DNA of 64,000 nucleotides from Ephydatia muelleri (lineage: Eukaryota > Porifera > Demospongiae > Spongillida > Spongillidae): positions 654,500 through 718,499 of the forward strand of contig JABACO010000025.1 of the NCBI GenBank assembly GCA_013339895.1, in the 5' to 3' direction. Below the pieces are notes generated by a model. That model was not told the origin of the DNA and did no database searches. It was given only the letters and a program-made list of their open reading frames with translations. The stretch's first letter is position 1. Every line of letters starts with the position of its first letter. Positions 23,832-36,877 of the stretch are shown piece after piece. The position numbers and the translations under genes are program-made.

Positions 23832-23970
23832 CACCTATGTTTCAATTTTTGTAGGTTTGTTGCACTGATCAATGCAAATTGTTCAACTCTAAAGTCAAAT
23901 CGTTTGGGAATCACAAGGTGTGAAAACATTGATCACAAATGTAAACAATCCTGAGTATCTCGAACTGCAT

Positions 23971-24017
23971 TGTCTCACCCTCTGCTTTTCGGCTGCTCCA
24001 GAGCAGAGAGTGAGACA
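23971..24017. repeat. Short stem-loop
   Basis: 16-bp arms, 23971-23986 and 24002-24017 (TGTCTCACCCTCTGCT pairing with AGCAGAGAGTGAGACA, one mismatch), around a 15-nt loop. It lies about 150 bp after the gag-protease relic. Function unknown. Confidence 0.6.
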
Positions 24018-25395
24018 CTGTACATAATATAATAGAAGTTAAAAAAAACAAAAACAATTTTATATACAAGGTAGCTAAAAATATTTTTAGGGCCAAGTAA
24101 CACACAGCTTGTTTGCTATGAACATGCCTAACTATCTCTGATTGCCAGACTTAGGTGATACCTCAAGGCTGCCTCCCATTCTTGGTGATGAGTGAGATCT
24201 ACAGTACTTACTTAAGGAAAACGAACTATGTGGACACTTGCCTATCCTTTGGCCTCTGCTCAGCTCCCACGCATGTTTAATCAGGTTGCTTTAGGCCCTC
24301 CACTGGTCCATGCTATTGGCCATAATTGATGAGCTCATAGATTGTGATTGTGATGATACTCTATGTGCATATCAAGACGAAGATACATGGGCAACATACT
24401 CTTCTTCCCTGTCTCCAGGAATCTCCAGGCTGTGGTGTCTGCTGGCCTTATGTTGGTTGGCAAGAAGCTTGTCATGAAGAAGCTGGAAGTCAACTACAGG
24501 TATGTGGAAAAAGATCTAAATATGTAACTGCAATTCCATCACTAAGAATCTAGTTAATTGAAGCAGAGAATGTCTACTGTAGTGATACTCATTGGTGCCA
24601 AATGCTTTGGGCCAGCATGGAAACGTGTTGCTTACATGGTAGAATCCTATGGTAGAAAGGCCCAAGACTCACTAACTCGTCTGACATCACATATATGGCT
24701 ATCTGAATGTCAGACAACAAAGCTGGTGCTCTCCAGCCTCTATGGTCACCTCAATCTCACATTAGTGCAGTTGAATACCAGGGCCCTGCTGACACTGGTT
24801 GCACTTTTTTGTTGCATATTTGTGTGTCATTATTATCACTGTAAAAATATTTAATATTACTACGAAGCTATAGCTGTTCAAGCATGAACACTCATCTGAC
24901 TGGGATCATGTACATTAATGTGATGGACCAAGCTCGTCTTTTGAACTACTGTGGTCCACACTACGCAATCATATAGGATACCGTCCTGTTAGTCTTAAAT
25001 ACAGATCATGTACATGTACAGTGTATGTGACCAATGAACTAAAGCACATGACAATTGCGGAAATAACATCAAACAGTACTATCAAACCCATGAATGGGTT
25101 CCGTGACAGGTGACTGGGTCCACATGGAACTGGCACAATCTGAAATTATTACACAAAATGAATGTCATTTCAAATAGTAGCCATTACTACTAGAAATGTA
25201 AAACTTTGTTCCCTCCTGCAAATTGCATGTCATTCTTTCAATCATGGTGAGGTACACAATGTACTATTTAACCCTCTATCTACCAAAGTAAAAGATTGTT
25301 ATACAAATTCAAGCATGTACAGCACATATACAAGGATACTGCCATAAAATTACTAGAATCATACATGTATACACTGTAGTGTAGGAGTAACTAAC
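24018..25395. other. No supported gene
   Basis: A possible plus-strand exon ends at a GTATGT donor near 24501 (peptide LMLVGKKLVMKKLEVNYR), but no partner exon was found. Otherwise non-coding. Confidence 0.3.
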
Positions 25396-25833
25396 CTGTT
25401 ATGGTTATATTTCTAGTACCAATCAAAGTCCCTGGTCCAAAGGTAGCATCTCTACACTCAATTGTCAATCCATTCAATGACTGGCTTGCTGTTATGGTGA
25501 GTGTGGATAATGGACATGCTGAATTAGCCTGAGTGGGACTATTAATAGCACTGAGGTATGCTCCACATGTACCACTGGATGATGGTGATGACAGGGAACA
25601 TGGAGAAATTTGTACCAGGGTAATGATGTTAGAGATGTTTGGACACAGATTCAATGTAGTGAAGCTCCATTGGGTTATGGCTCCAGTGATAGCACAGGTA
25701 CATTTGGTAATGGTCCCAGGGCAGAGAGGTTGAGTAATGTTGGAGTCACAGGAGAAGCTCTGGGCATCACCTGTTGAACATGTCAATTCATAACCATTGG
25801 TATGATATATGTAGGGAGACATACTCCATTTCA
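25396..25833 (-). CDS. Cys-rich extracellular (Ig-like?) exon of receptor gene
   Basis: A 438-bp (146-codon) phase-1 exon, acceptor after a pyrimidine-rich tract (GCACGTAG) and donor GTTAGT. The protein has paired cysteines (YELTCSTGDAQSFSCDSN, ITKCTCAITGAITQWSF, TLNLCPNISN, SGTCGAYLS, SACPLSTLTI, LTIECRDATF), ending in TRNITITG. The spacing and the late LxIECxD strand suggest an Ig-like fold, but I am not certain. It is on the same strand as the FN3 exon 8.3 kb downstream and shares its phase, so it may be a 5' extracellular module of the same or a sister receptor. Confidence 0.6.
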
Positions 25834-28060
25834 CTACGTGCACAAACAAACAGTAGATGTACATTGTACAAAGACATGTAGCAATATACTTGACTGCACA
25901 TAATATTAATTAGTTCTGATACCTGTTAATGGTGTTTGATTGAATATTGGATATGATAGCTTAGCATTTTGTGCTGCTCCAACCTAATAATGCCCCAAAT
26001 GCACATTGTTTTAAAAGCTCATTATGGCATAGTACTATTTTGCACAATTGGAGTACTGTGTGTCTTTAAATACCTGCGATTTGAGTTCTCAATAAGTAGA
26101 AAAGTAAATTTTGAGGACCGAAAAAAGTGGGAGGGTGGTAAGTAATTAATGTCATTCCATGAACAGATCAAAAGGTAAGCCAGCAGGTGGGCATTAGAAA
26201 AATGTGGAAGTCAGATGCAGGAACAGCGAGTAATTAGGCGCAGGCGTACCAACAGCATTTCGCTCACTGCAGACGAAAAGTTCATCTTGGTCACTTCTTG
26301 TGGCAGTAGGCCTATCAAAGAGCGTGCTGAAATGGAGCGTGTTCACCCAGCAACAGTATAGGCTATTGTTATGACAGATTGGTAAGTACGACAGGGAGTG
26401 TGGATCACATAAAGAGTAAGCTTGGACAGAAAAGGAAGATGAGCACTAAAGATGCAATAGGTCTCTTCTTCTATAAGACCATTACGCTTCGTCATAAGAA
26501 GATGGCAGGAAGGACAACCAGCGCAGCTATTATGGTAGTCTTCGTTTTTCATTTCGTACTCGTACTTTGGTGGTGCTGCCTCATTTGAGGGTAGAAACAG
26601 AAGTTCTTGCCGCCTTGCATTCATACCTGTATGGCTGTCTTGCTGATTCTGTTCCATTATGCATATTAAGAGCGCTACTTTTTCTCTTCCAGGCCATGCC
26701 GAGCCAACCACCCCTCACACTTTCTGACTACCTTCTCAGCCTCAAATTAACTTTTCGACTTTTGAAAACTCAGTTTTTATTTATTTATTCACAGGTATTT
26801 AGAAATGCACAGTATAGATGACTGGACGCGGAGTCCATTTGTTCTATACATCAAGATACATGTAGGTTTCACCTACATGCTATCTTGGTAGCTTAGTGGC
26901 CCTTAAAAGTATGAATATTCTACACACTTATATCGGTTACATGTGGATGTTTACAATCTTCAGCTTACTGTGTATGTGAATGTATTGTAGCGTACAAGAA
27001 GGGAAAGAAACAACTAAAGGTGAGGCATGATATACTGTACAAATGTATTTGCATTGTACATGTACCTCTAGATCTAATTCTTTTCACCCACAGGGTTATT
27101 CTAATTTGCATATCCCAGACACTATACTAAATGCACCAAATGTAGGTCACTGAACAAAGACGTGCCTTAAATACACATTACTTTACATTGTACACTTTAT
27201 CCATTTAAATAGGCAGTATTTAAGTGCTCCATAGCCATTACTTACTCGCCTTTCTATTATCTGTATGTATTGTCCACATTAGGACAACAATTTCAACTTC
27301 AAATGCAACTCGTTACATTTGGAGTGCAACAACATTTTGTAGTGATGATATCCAAATATGAAATGTACACCATGCAACGCAAATCATTGCAAAGATAGCG
27401 TTGCTCAAACAGAGTCATAAACATTTCTGCTTAATATACCCTGGGACTAATAAGCGGGACTCCCAGTACAGCTGGGCATATCTCTACTCAAAGGCCAACA
27501 AAGTTGAGTTCCAACAGCAGTGTCCATGAAGCATTGATGGTTGAATGATTTTTTTTAGATACCACTTACTGAGGTAAATATACTCTTGGTACAAACGTTT
27601 GAAGTAAGCCAATTTTGAATGCAGAAATGCACACAATGTTTTGAACTTTCTTATTGTTGTGAAAACAACTCTGTTCTAGTGCGTAAGAAAGAAGTTGTAT
27701 GTAGAGGACATAATGTCAAACTTGAAAAAACATGTTAGGTCGCTTTTCGTAGACACTGTCGTATATAATGTCTGACAATCTGCATTCATAAGTCACTAAC
27801 CTTTTATGACCAAAACTGCAACAAATAAGCTGATTACCTGGAATTAATTGTGGTCAAGGGTAAATAGTGCATGAATAACTAGTTATTCATGTACAATACA
27901 ATGGTATTAATAAGTTGTTACATCCGTTGTTTTTAAATAGCACAATACAAAAGATGTAGCAAGGATAGCCCTTTATTAGAACTGTAAATATCACACGATA
28001 AAAACAACTCCGAACACTTTAGATACGCATTTTAATAATGGATGAAATACATGTATAGCC
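25834..28060. other. Mostly non-coding; one possible minus-strand tail exon
   Basis: A minus-strand exon candidate starts at 26626 after TACAG and encodes MNARRQELLFLPSN, then PPKYEYEMKNEDYHN, which resembles a receptor tail with tyrosines. It could belong to a gene further upstream. No donor or partner is certain. The remainder shows no domain. Confidence 0.3.
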
Positions 28061-28116
28061 TAGTTGGGCGTAGCCAGACCTTCGTGTTTGCGCGAAACAG
28101 CGGCTACGCCCAACTA
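28061..28116. repeat. Perfect 15-bp inverted repeat
   Basis: Arms TAGTTGGGCGTAGCC (28061-28075) and GGCTACGCCCAACTA (28102-28116) around a 26-nt loop. GC-rich in an AT-rich setting. Probably a minimal fold-back element. No termination or RNA-gene features recognised. Confidence 0.8.
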
Positions 28117-29005
28117 CACGTAACTATCTAGCTATAAATAAAATTTTACCCGAGACGACAAATACACTGTACGCTAGTCACGTATCGTCATCGAATTCGG
28201 AGCGCATTATAATCTTTGGCTATATACCACCAATGATCTGTAGGCTACACTTATGTTCGTTGTCTCTAGGCGCTACTCACTGATTGTCAAAGAAGGGTCC
28301 ATTAACTTATCATTTTATGGTTTAACCAGAACATCATATGAATATGTCCATCATCAACTCACCGTACTTACGACACCCATCTTCGTCCGTTCTTCTCTTG
28401 ACAAAACAAAAAACCCACGCCGTACCGGTTCAGGACTGAACGACAAATTAAAAATTAATTGAGTGACCCGGCATGGTCAGTTAGTTAATTGCTCTCTCTA
28501 ACGGCCTGTCGGCGTTCGCTTTGTGTGCGAGGGCCGTAAGCCATACCAGTAATCAGTACCAGTAACAGCCGTGCATTTTTATTGCGGGTAATACATATAA
28601 TCAATTAGGCAAACCTCTTCAAAAAAGTTATGCTGCTTGCCGTTGTTTGCTCGCAGTAGAATGATAAATTTCAGCCATCTTAAGTTATTAATAGCAATAC
28701 CCCCAGCCACTGACATTTAGAATGCTGTGAACATGACTGACAGACATGGCTGACTGACTCCTGCTACCATAGTCTCGTATCCAGACCCAAAGTTACGCAG
28801 CCAGCCATGTGTGGATTACATCACCGCTAGGTGTAAGTAGAACTGCTGCATTTCATCAGAATTTTGGAAAACCATATCTTTGTTTATAATCGAGAAGTTA
28901 ATTAGGAATTTGTGACGGTATGTGGTGACATGCGACAGCCTTCATGGGTCGACTTGCCACTTAAGGTCAGAAATTAAGGTGCACTTGCCAGCTTCTATGG
29001 TGGGG
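28117..29005. other. No gene recognised
   Basis: Non-coding. A word matching the end of the 53.4-53.5 kb fold-back (TCTCGTATCCAGACCCA) occurs at about 28772, suggesting a degraded relative of that element. Confidence 0.35.
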
Positions 29006-29099
29006 TTGTGTGTGTGTGTGTATGTGTGTGTGTGTGTGTGTGTGTGCGTGCATGTGTGCATGTATTGTGTGTGCCACGCACACACGCATTTATGCACAT

Positions 29100-29134
<35 letters not shown>

Positions 29135-29290
29135 ACACACAAGCACACACAGACACACACACGAAATATATAGACACTCACGAAATACACAGACACACAC
29201 ACAAAAACACACAGACACGCAGACTTGCACACAGACTCACACACACAAAATACATATAGACACACATGCACAGACACAACACACACTCAC
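29006..29290. repeat. (TG)n tract followed by (CA)n tract
   Basis: Alternating TG for about 80 bp turns into alternating CA with interspersions to 29290. The junction near GTGTGCCACGCACAC is almost palindromic. Open frames here (Cys/Val or His/Thr runs) are repeat artefacts. Confidence 0.95.
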
Positions 29291-30091
29291 AGATACTCAC
29301 TATATCCTTATGACTTGTCCCTATTTGTGTCAGGGGACAGGACACAATGTATGCATAAAGGACCAGTCCTATAACACTACAGTGTACACGTTGCTACATG
29401 TACCTACATGTATGTGCAGTGTAGACATGTCTCGTGGTCTCATGAGCTGTTCAATGGATAGATCAAAAATGCATGTGCAGAGAAGGCATTCAGTGAGAGA
29501 AAATGTGTGTACCATCATTATCAGGGAGCACTTCTGTTTTTTTCCCACATGGACAACAGTGTGTGCTTTGTGTGTCACGTGTCTGTGCACATGCGTGATA
29601 TCTGCGTGTGTATCTGTATGTGTGTTTGTGTGTATTGTGCAAACAGCTCAAGGGCTTCTGTTTTTGAGTGCTCATGGAATGATGAATATTGCTATCCATT
29701 GTGTCTGTGTAAACTAACCACGGGCCCTGACCTACCGCAATCAGCAATGATAGGGTAATTCATCGCCAGGCAGAACCATCACCCTTCCAAAAAAACTGCG
29801 TGGTACATGTACATCCTTCTTCATCAAAAAGAGGCAGCACAGTGTTGCGTGTCGCACTGTACTAATTTGTATGCAGTAAATTAAATGACTACTCATTACG
29901 AAGGCACGGTACGTACTTTGTACTTATGGTGAAGAACAGCAATCTGACTTCATGTACACTCGTTTAATTCGCTGCATTCAATTAGTGCGACATGGGACAC
30001 ACAACATTGTGCTGATGAAAACAGTAGGCCTGCGAGACCTGCGATGAAATTATTGTACCTCCCTTATCGTTGCAGATTGTGGTAGGTCAGG
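29291..30091. other. Non-coding, includes a relative of the 31-33 kb repeat unit
   Basis: 29480-29580 resembles 32880-32970 (GTGAGAGAAAATGTGTGTACCATCATTAT-type sequence, then CCACATG). It therefore appears to be part of the same (TG)n-bearing repeat family. No gene seen. Confidence 0.35.
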
Positions 30092-30642
30092 CAGCCCCGG
30101 ATCCAGCATAGCCTTGGGGGGGGGGCGGCCGCCCCCCCCCCCCCCCCCCCCCCCATCGCGTATGAAATGCCGCCCCCTGGCAGCTTTTGCCGCCCCCCCC
30201 TTCCCGACGACAAAGATCTACAGATAAACGTGTTGCGCCATACTTAAAGGTCCCGATTACTCAGTTGTACGGACAAATGTCAACGAAGCGGTGGAGCACG
30301 ACAGGGCAGGTGCGGAGTGGACCCGTTTGCCGTGATGTTCCTTGTGTTTTAGTAGAGAATGCGTGCATGTGATTGAAGAATTGGTTAACGTAACTTGCCG
30401 ACTGCCCCCCCCCCCGCTGTAAGCGGACTGCCCTCCCCCCCCCCCCCCCCCGTCGTAAGCGGACTGCCTCCCCCCCTCCCCCCCCCCCCCCCCCCCCCCC
30501 CCGTCGTAAGCGGACTGCCCCCCCCCCCCGTCGTAAGAGGACTGCACCCCCCTCCTCCGTTCAAACAGCTTCGCATACATTGCCGCCCCTCTGGTAAACC
30601 GCCCCCCCCCCCCCCCATAACAAATTCCTGGATCCGGGGCTG
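30092..30642. mobile_element. Non-autonomous hAT element with poly-C interior
   Basis: Terminal inverted repeats CAGCCCCGGATCCAG and CTGGATCCGGGGCTG are perfect over 15 bp. They are flanked by identical 8-bp target duplications AGGTCAGG (30084-30091 and 30643-30650), the hallmark of hAT insertion. The 551-bp interior has no transposase. It has several long C-runs and four tandem units containing GTCGTAAGCGGACTGC separated by variable C-tracts. Confidence 0.93.
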
Positions 30643-30792
30643 AGGTCAGGCCAGACATATCGATTGCAAGCTAGTAACGATATTCATTATACCGTACTCC
30701 GAAAAGAATTTTACGAGCACTTGTAGAGTGCTAGATGAGAGAAGAGTATACGTCTGCTTGCAACAATACAGAGGAAGCACACAGATATTGGT

Positions 30793-31849
<1,057 letters not shown>

Positions 31850-32740
31850 TACGTGTGTGTGTCTGCGTACGTGTGTGTCTGTGTGTATGTCGTGTGTGTA
31901 TCTGTGTGTCCATGTGTGTGCATGTGTGTCTGTGTCTATGTGTATTTCGTGTGAGTGTCTAGGTCTGTGTGCATGTATGTCGGTGTGTCTGTGCGTGTCT
32001 GTGTATTTCATGTGTGTGTATTTTGTGCGTGTATCCTTGTGTGCTTGTGTGTCTGTTGTGTGTATGTATCTTGTGCGTGCGTGTGTGTGTGTGTGTCTGT
32101 GCATGTGTGTGCGTCTGTGCATGTGTGTGTCTGTGCATGTGGTGTGTCTGTGCATGTGTGTGTCTGTGCATGTGTGTCTATGCTTGTGTGTCCATGTGTG
32201 CCTGCGTCTGTGTGTCAGTCTGTTGTGTGTGTCTATATGTCGTGTGTCTGTGCATGTGTGTGTGAATTTCATGTGTGTAAGTCTGTGTCCATGTGTGTCT
32301 GTGCGTGTCTGTGTGTATGTTGTGTGTGTGTCTGTGTATTTCATGTGTGTGTCTGTGTGTGTCTCTGTGCATGTCTGTGTGTGTCTGTGTCTGTGTATGT
32401 GTCTGTCGTGTGAGTTTGTGTTGTGTGGGTCTATACCTACCTGTGTGTGTGTGTATCTGTGTGTGCATCTGTGTGTGTGTGTGTCTGTGCATGCCTGGCT
32501 GTGTATATGTGTCTGTGTGTGTGTGTCTGTGTGTGTGTGTGTGTCTGTGTGTATGCGTCTGTGTGTGTGTGTCTGTGTGTGTGTTGTGTGTGTGTCAATG
32601 TGTATTTCATGTGTCTCTGTGAGTATGTCCGTGTCCGTATGTGTGTGTGTTTGTGTGTGTATGTGTCTATGTATGTGTGTGAGCGTTTTTGCGCCACATT
32701 TATACAGTGGTGTGTGTGTTATGCAAGTGTGCATGTTTGT
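31850..32740. repeat. Degenerate TG-rich array, about 890 bp
   Basis: Variants of GTGTGTCTGTGCATGTGT tandemly arranged, with occasional GTATTTCATGTGTG words. It reads as a higher-order, interrupted microsatellite rather than a pure dinucleotide. The long Cys/Val or Thr/His frames on the two strands are artefacts. Confidence 0.9.
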
Positions 32741-32970
32741 GTACATTTAGAGTACCAGATGGGGACACAATGTATTCAATCCTTGGAGGCACGAGGCACG
32801 ATACATGTATAGAAAGCTTGGTACACAAATTTACATAGAATCAGTGGTCTGTACAAACATGCACAAGTACAGTTGAATTGAATAGAATACATGTTCATGT
32901 GACATCTTTTGTGAGTGAGAGTGTTTGTACCATCATCAGACAGATGTATTGTTTGCCACATGTATAAACT

Positions 32971-33062
<92 letters not shown>
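32971..33062. repeat. (TG)n microsatellite, about 90 bp
   Basis: Pure TG run. It occupies the same position in its repeat unit as the 30.8 kb tract. Confidence 0.97.
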
Positions 33063-33065
<3 letters not shown>

Positions 33066-33297
33066 TGTGTATAAGAAGATATGCCATACGATAGTGTACA
33101 GGGCCATCTACGCAACAATGCAAGTGTGTGCACAAGAGTGAGCCAGCATGAGTTCATGTACTATGTGTGAGCTGAAAGTTGTGTGAGACCGAAATCGATG
33201 CAATCGTAGCCGAGTGGGCGTGGCGGAGATAAGACGATGATTTTAGCAAGATGATGGCAAATAAGCTTTATTACACGACTAGAGGATGATGTGAGCA

Positions 33298-33700
33298 GGG
33301 GTGGATCCAGGAAATTAGGAAGGGGGGGGGGGGGGGGGGGGGGCACAGGAAGGGGGCGGGGGCGGGAGAGGCCTCCCGTGTGAAGCGCGGAAGCTTTGAG
33401 CATATAGGAATACTGACACACATTCATAATGAAAAATTAGCACTTACCGCTTAATACAAAAGCATGAAAGTAGATGTACTACTAATACTAGTATGTAGCT
33501 AGTTTATGCATTTTTGTCATACAGTGAGGCGAAGAGCCTTCGTGGTCGCTTTTGAATGAAGATTTCTACAACTGTCTCATTGGTGTGCGCAAGCTATAAG
33601 CGGTGCCGAAGCATTAATACTCTTTCATACGCTACATCCATTTACATCAGCAGTTACACGGTACGATTACGTAACATGAATATATTATTAGATGAACGGA

Positions 33701-33733
<33 letters not shown>

Positions 33734-33742
33734 GTGCCCCCG

Positions 33743-33776
<34 letters not shown>

Positions 33777-33789
33777 TAGATCCGCCCCT
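33298..33789. mobile_element. Candidate hAT-like termini around G- and C-runs
   Basis: The left end CAGGGGTGGATCCAGG (33298) and right end CTAGATCCGCCCCTG (33775-33789) form an imperfect terminal inverted repeat like that of the 30.1 kb element. The adjacent 8-bp flanks do not match (GATGTGAG against GTGAATGC). They may therefore be the outer ends of two different elements. Long G and C homopolymers lie inside. Confidence 0.45.
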
Positions 33790-34059
33790 GGTGAATGCGT
33801 AGCAAATAGCCTTACGCGTGCCGTTTTGAATACTGCCGCGATGTGGGAGGCGCAAGGTTATACTGCATCACTTGGATCCGTTAATATAATTTGGTACGAT
33901 CGCCGGTCTGGAACTGAGCAGTGTTCTTCTTTTAACTTTCCCGCATAAACTCACTGCCTGAGTGAGACTAAAATAGTTGGGGAACGGCTAGCTTAGTTTA
34001 AGGGAGAAATGGGCAGAACAAAGAAGTTATCAAAATTTATTGTGGATTAGGAGAATGGA

Positions 34060-34372
34060 ACACGGGTTGCATGCAAAAATGGTGCAATCGAGCGGGAAAT
34101 GTGCATTAACTTTGCACAACGAACTTAACACATCAATAGCAACAGGACTCCTGTACGTACATACTGAATTTGAAGCGATTTGAATGCTCCTACCTGAAGA
34201 TGTGGCGGTTTTGAACCCCAAGGGGTATCGGACCTCGTAGCATCAACACGGAACTGGTGCAAGGCCCCAAAATACGTTTCCTCGTAGTGAAATGGTGTAG
34301 TATGAAGTGTTGAAAATAGGAAGTCGTTAGCGTTAACCGTTGGGATGGTAAAGCGATTCACCCGCGATGCAT
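34060..34372 (-). repeat. Dispersed repeat family, copy A
   Basis: Reverse-strand sequence matches 62034-62243 over roughly 200 bp: CCTATTTTCAACA, CGTATTTTGGGG, CGATACCCC, GGTTCAAA and AAATCGCTTCAAATTCAGT are shared in order. No coding function is evident. It carries a GGTTCAAAACC word similar to a pol III box B. Confidence 0.7.
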
Positions 34373-35527
34373 TTTTACATGGCCAGCAATTGCGGACATG
34401 AATTATTTGAATTCCGCAATACGCGTAATAAAATTATTGTACATGGAGTCTATGGGTAATTTCTATCAATCGCGCACAGTTTAGTACCAAAGACTTGTAG
34501 TAAAGTTTATAAACCTTAGTACGATACAGGGACATATAACACATTGTTTGTATATCTTCTGTTCTGTAAAAATGTGCCCCCATGCATCAATTTCAAAACA
34601 GGGTTTTGTTTTACTGCATACATTTAATGGCTGGCATACTTTTGATCACTTTTTTCCCTTCTTATTTTACCGCGTGGACGATCTATTGAAGATTATAAAG
34701 TGGATTCTGAAGCCAAAGCTATTTGCATATTTATATGTGCAAATAGCATATCTACCCCATGTGCACGTCTATTTCTAGATTCAAGTATCTGAATTCTAGT
34801 TCCCCGTTCAAGCCATAAATTATTAATAAATGAATTAAACGTCATAACGTTGCCCAAGCACTCCTCAAAGCCTTGCTTCTTGTACGATACTACTACCCGT
34901 CCAACTCTCAGACATGGCAGCATACATGCACGACCCCGGTCGTGTCATGTCCAGAAATTGTGGACATCAGTGCATAACTCGGCTTAGAATTGGGATTTAA
35001 AAATTCTGATTTCACCGTTAAACTCACCAGACACTTTAGAGATTTATCACGTTATTAAAACAGCTATTTAATTTTAAAATATATATTATTGTTTTCGCCT
35101 TTTAATTAATTAATTGTACGTCTGTATGTTAGGTGAGGCCATTGCTTTTACATAAATCCTGCCAAACTAAGGCTATCGTCGATTTTAGTGATCTAACCAT
35201 ACGCATGCGCGTCAGTCATATGTAGATTGTAACTCGTGCCCCTGCCTTCCAGAGGTCACATGAACGGTTATTTAACTATGTTTTTGTTACTGCCGGATAT
35301 CGTATGTGCATGCGTCCTGACTCAACTACTACTGGCGTGTGAACAGTTCTTCTCTTGACGGTGCGCTCCTTTTGGATTTCATTACACAAGGACCATCGTA
35401 CGAGCCGTTTACTACTCTGACTAGAAAGGTTGTTTTCCCAATTAATATTGCTCTAGTATCTATGGTTTTCCTAATAGTTGTTAGAATAATAATTGCTTGA
35501 ATCATATAGGTGGCTTTCGTTCTTTTG
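34373..35527. other. No gene recognised
   Basis: AT-rich, no domain or repeat recognised. Confidence 0.4.
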
Positions 35528-35774
35528 CACTGCAAGACAGATATGGTTATACCAAGTTATGACAACTGGGAAAAGCGCACATTAGTTATAACAGATGTTA
35601 GCATAACTGTGTAGCAACTACCACAGACATTGGTATAACCTTGGGGTAACTACAGATAAGATCCTTAGATAACTAATGTGCGCTTATCCCCATTCCTATA
35701 ACTTTGCATAACTATGTTATAGCATGGTTTCTGCAAGCAGAGAAAGTTGTTATAACTATGTCTGGCTTGCAGTG
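35528..35774. mobile_element. 247-bp CACTG-ended non-autonomous CACTA/CMC element
   Basis: Begins CACTGCAAGACAGATATGGT and ends with the near reverse complement ATAACTATGTCTGGCTTGCAGTG. Identical 3-bp flanks TTG lie on both sides. CACTG termini and a 3-bp duplication fit CACTA/EnSpm-type insertion. A subterminal word, GCGCACATTAGTTAT, is repeated in inverted orientation inside. No coding capacity, so it must be moved by a transposase in trans. Confidence 0.82.
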
Positions 35775-36877
35775 TTGGGTATAGTACTAGTATAAGTTAA
35801 CTTAGATAGGTCGTTAACCACCCTCCACTTTGCACCTTGTCGCTAATAGTTCATAACCCTAACCCATGTTCTGTTCTGTGGCGTCCCTAATCTGTTGTAT
35901 CCATTCTGTTGCAGTTTGTGTCCCTTCTGTGGACATCAAAACACTTGGCCACCAAACTTTCCTGCACTCCCGGCGTATACGCTACGTAGGGAGTTATACG
36001 AGGGTCTGGGTACATCAAGTTGGTGGTCAGCATCACCCTCAAGCAAGCTACAAACCAGAGCCTCAAAAGGAACGGGCTGCTAAAAGACAACGATATTGTC
36101 AGAGTCCTGAACATGCTCATTCAGTGAAATGTTAAGGCCACTCAAAGGTGTGTCATACATGTACACAAAGCTACCTACTCTTACTACATTTGTACATGGT
36201 GTGATGTGGGCGTGCATTATGCAATCACGGGACTACATATATATACAGGTACTGGTACTGCTTGTGGGAGCTTATAGGGATCAGATGTGTATCTGTATTG
36301 TTAGAAATGCCCTAATGTGCATACGATTTGGGTCGACTATCTTTGGTCAATAGTAACTATGAGGCAATAGTGATATCAAAACCAAGGAGAAAAGGGTTAA
36401 TGATAAGGAAAAACGGAGTAGTCCTATATTTAGAGTGTAGCACACATTGTAGAACATTACGTTGTTCATGTGTTCATACTACCCTTGTTCCCTTCCACCA
36501 CCTTTGCCTTTAAGTTCTATATCCCACCAAGTTTCTCATAGAGAATATTTTTACTTGTGTAACTACACTGTGGATCTGGGGATCCTCTTCTAATGCTAAT
36601 TTCACTAAGCAATGTTATCAGTCAATCAGAAATGATGTGAAGGACCCATTAAATATCTAATTTATGAGACAACAGTACAAACGCACACAATACACTATGT
36701 GTGTGTGCAGGTGGAGGAGGAAGGAGAGGTGGTGCTAGATGATGAGGATGAGGGAGGAGTGGTGCAGGTATCTGGTTGTGTTGTATTCCTCCAAGATCTT
36801 CTTACAGCCTGAATGCCTCCATGGAGCCAGTATTCATCATTGTGCTTGGTGTAATGCCTTTTCGATGTAGCATACTT
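35775..36877. other. No supported gene
   Basis: 36030-36190 resembles 20470-20650 (a retroelement-linked repeat). A plus-strand open frame at 35866-36135 is within this resemblance and not convincing as a gene. Acidic-looking GAGGAGG words near 36710-36770 are low complexity. Confidence 0.35.

Noticed and set aside
30257..30658. Gly-rich and Pro-rich frames
   Set aside because: Translation of C-runs in the hAT element.
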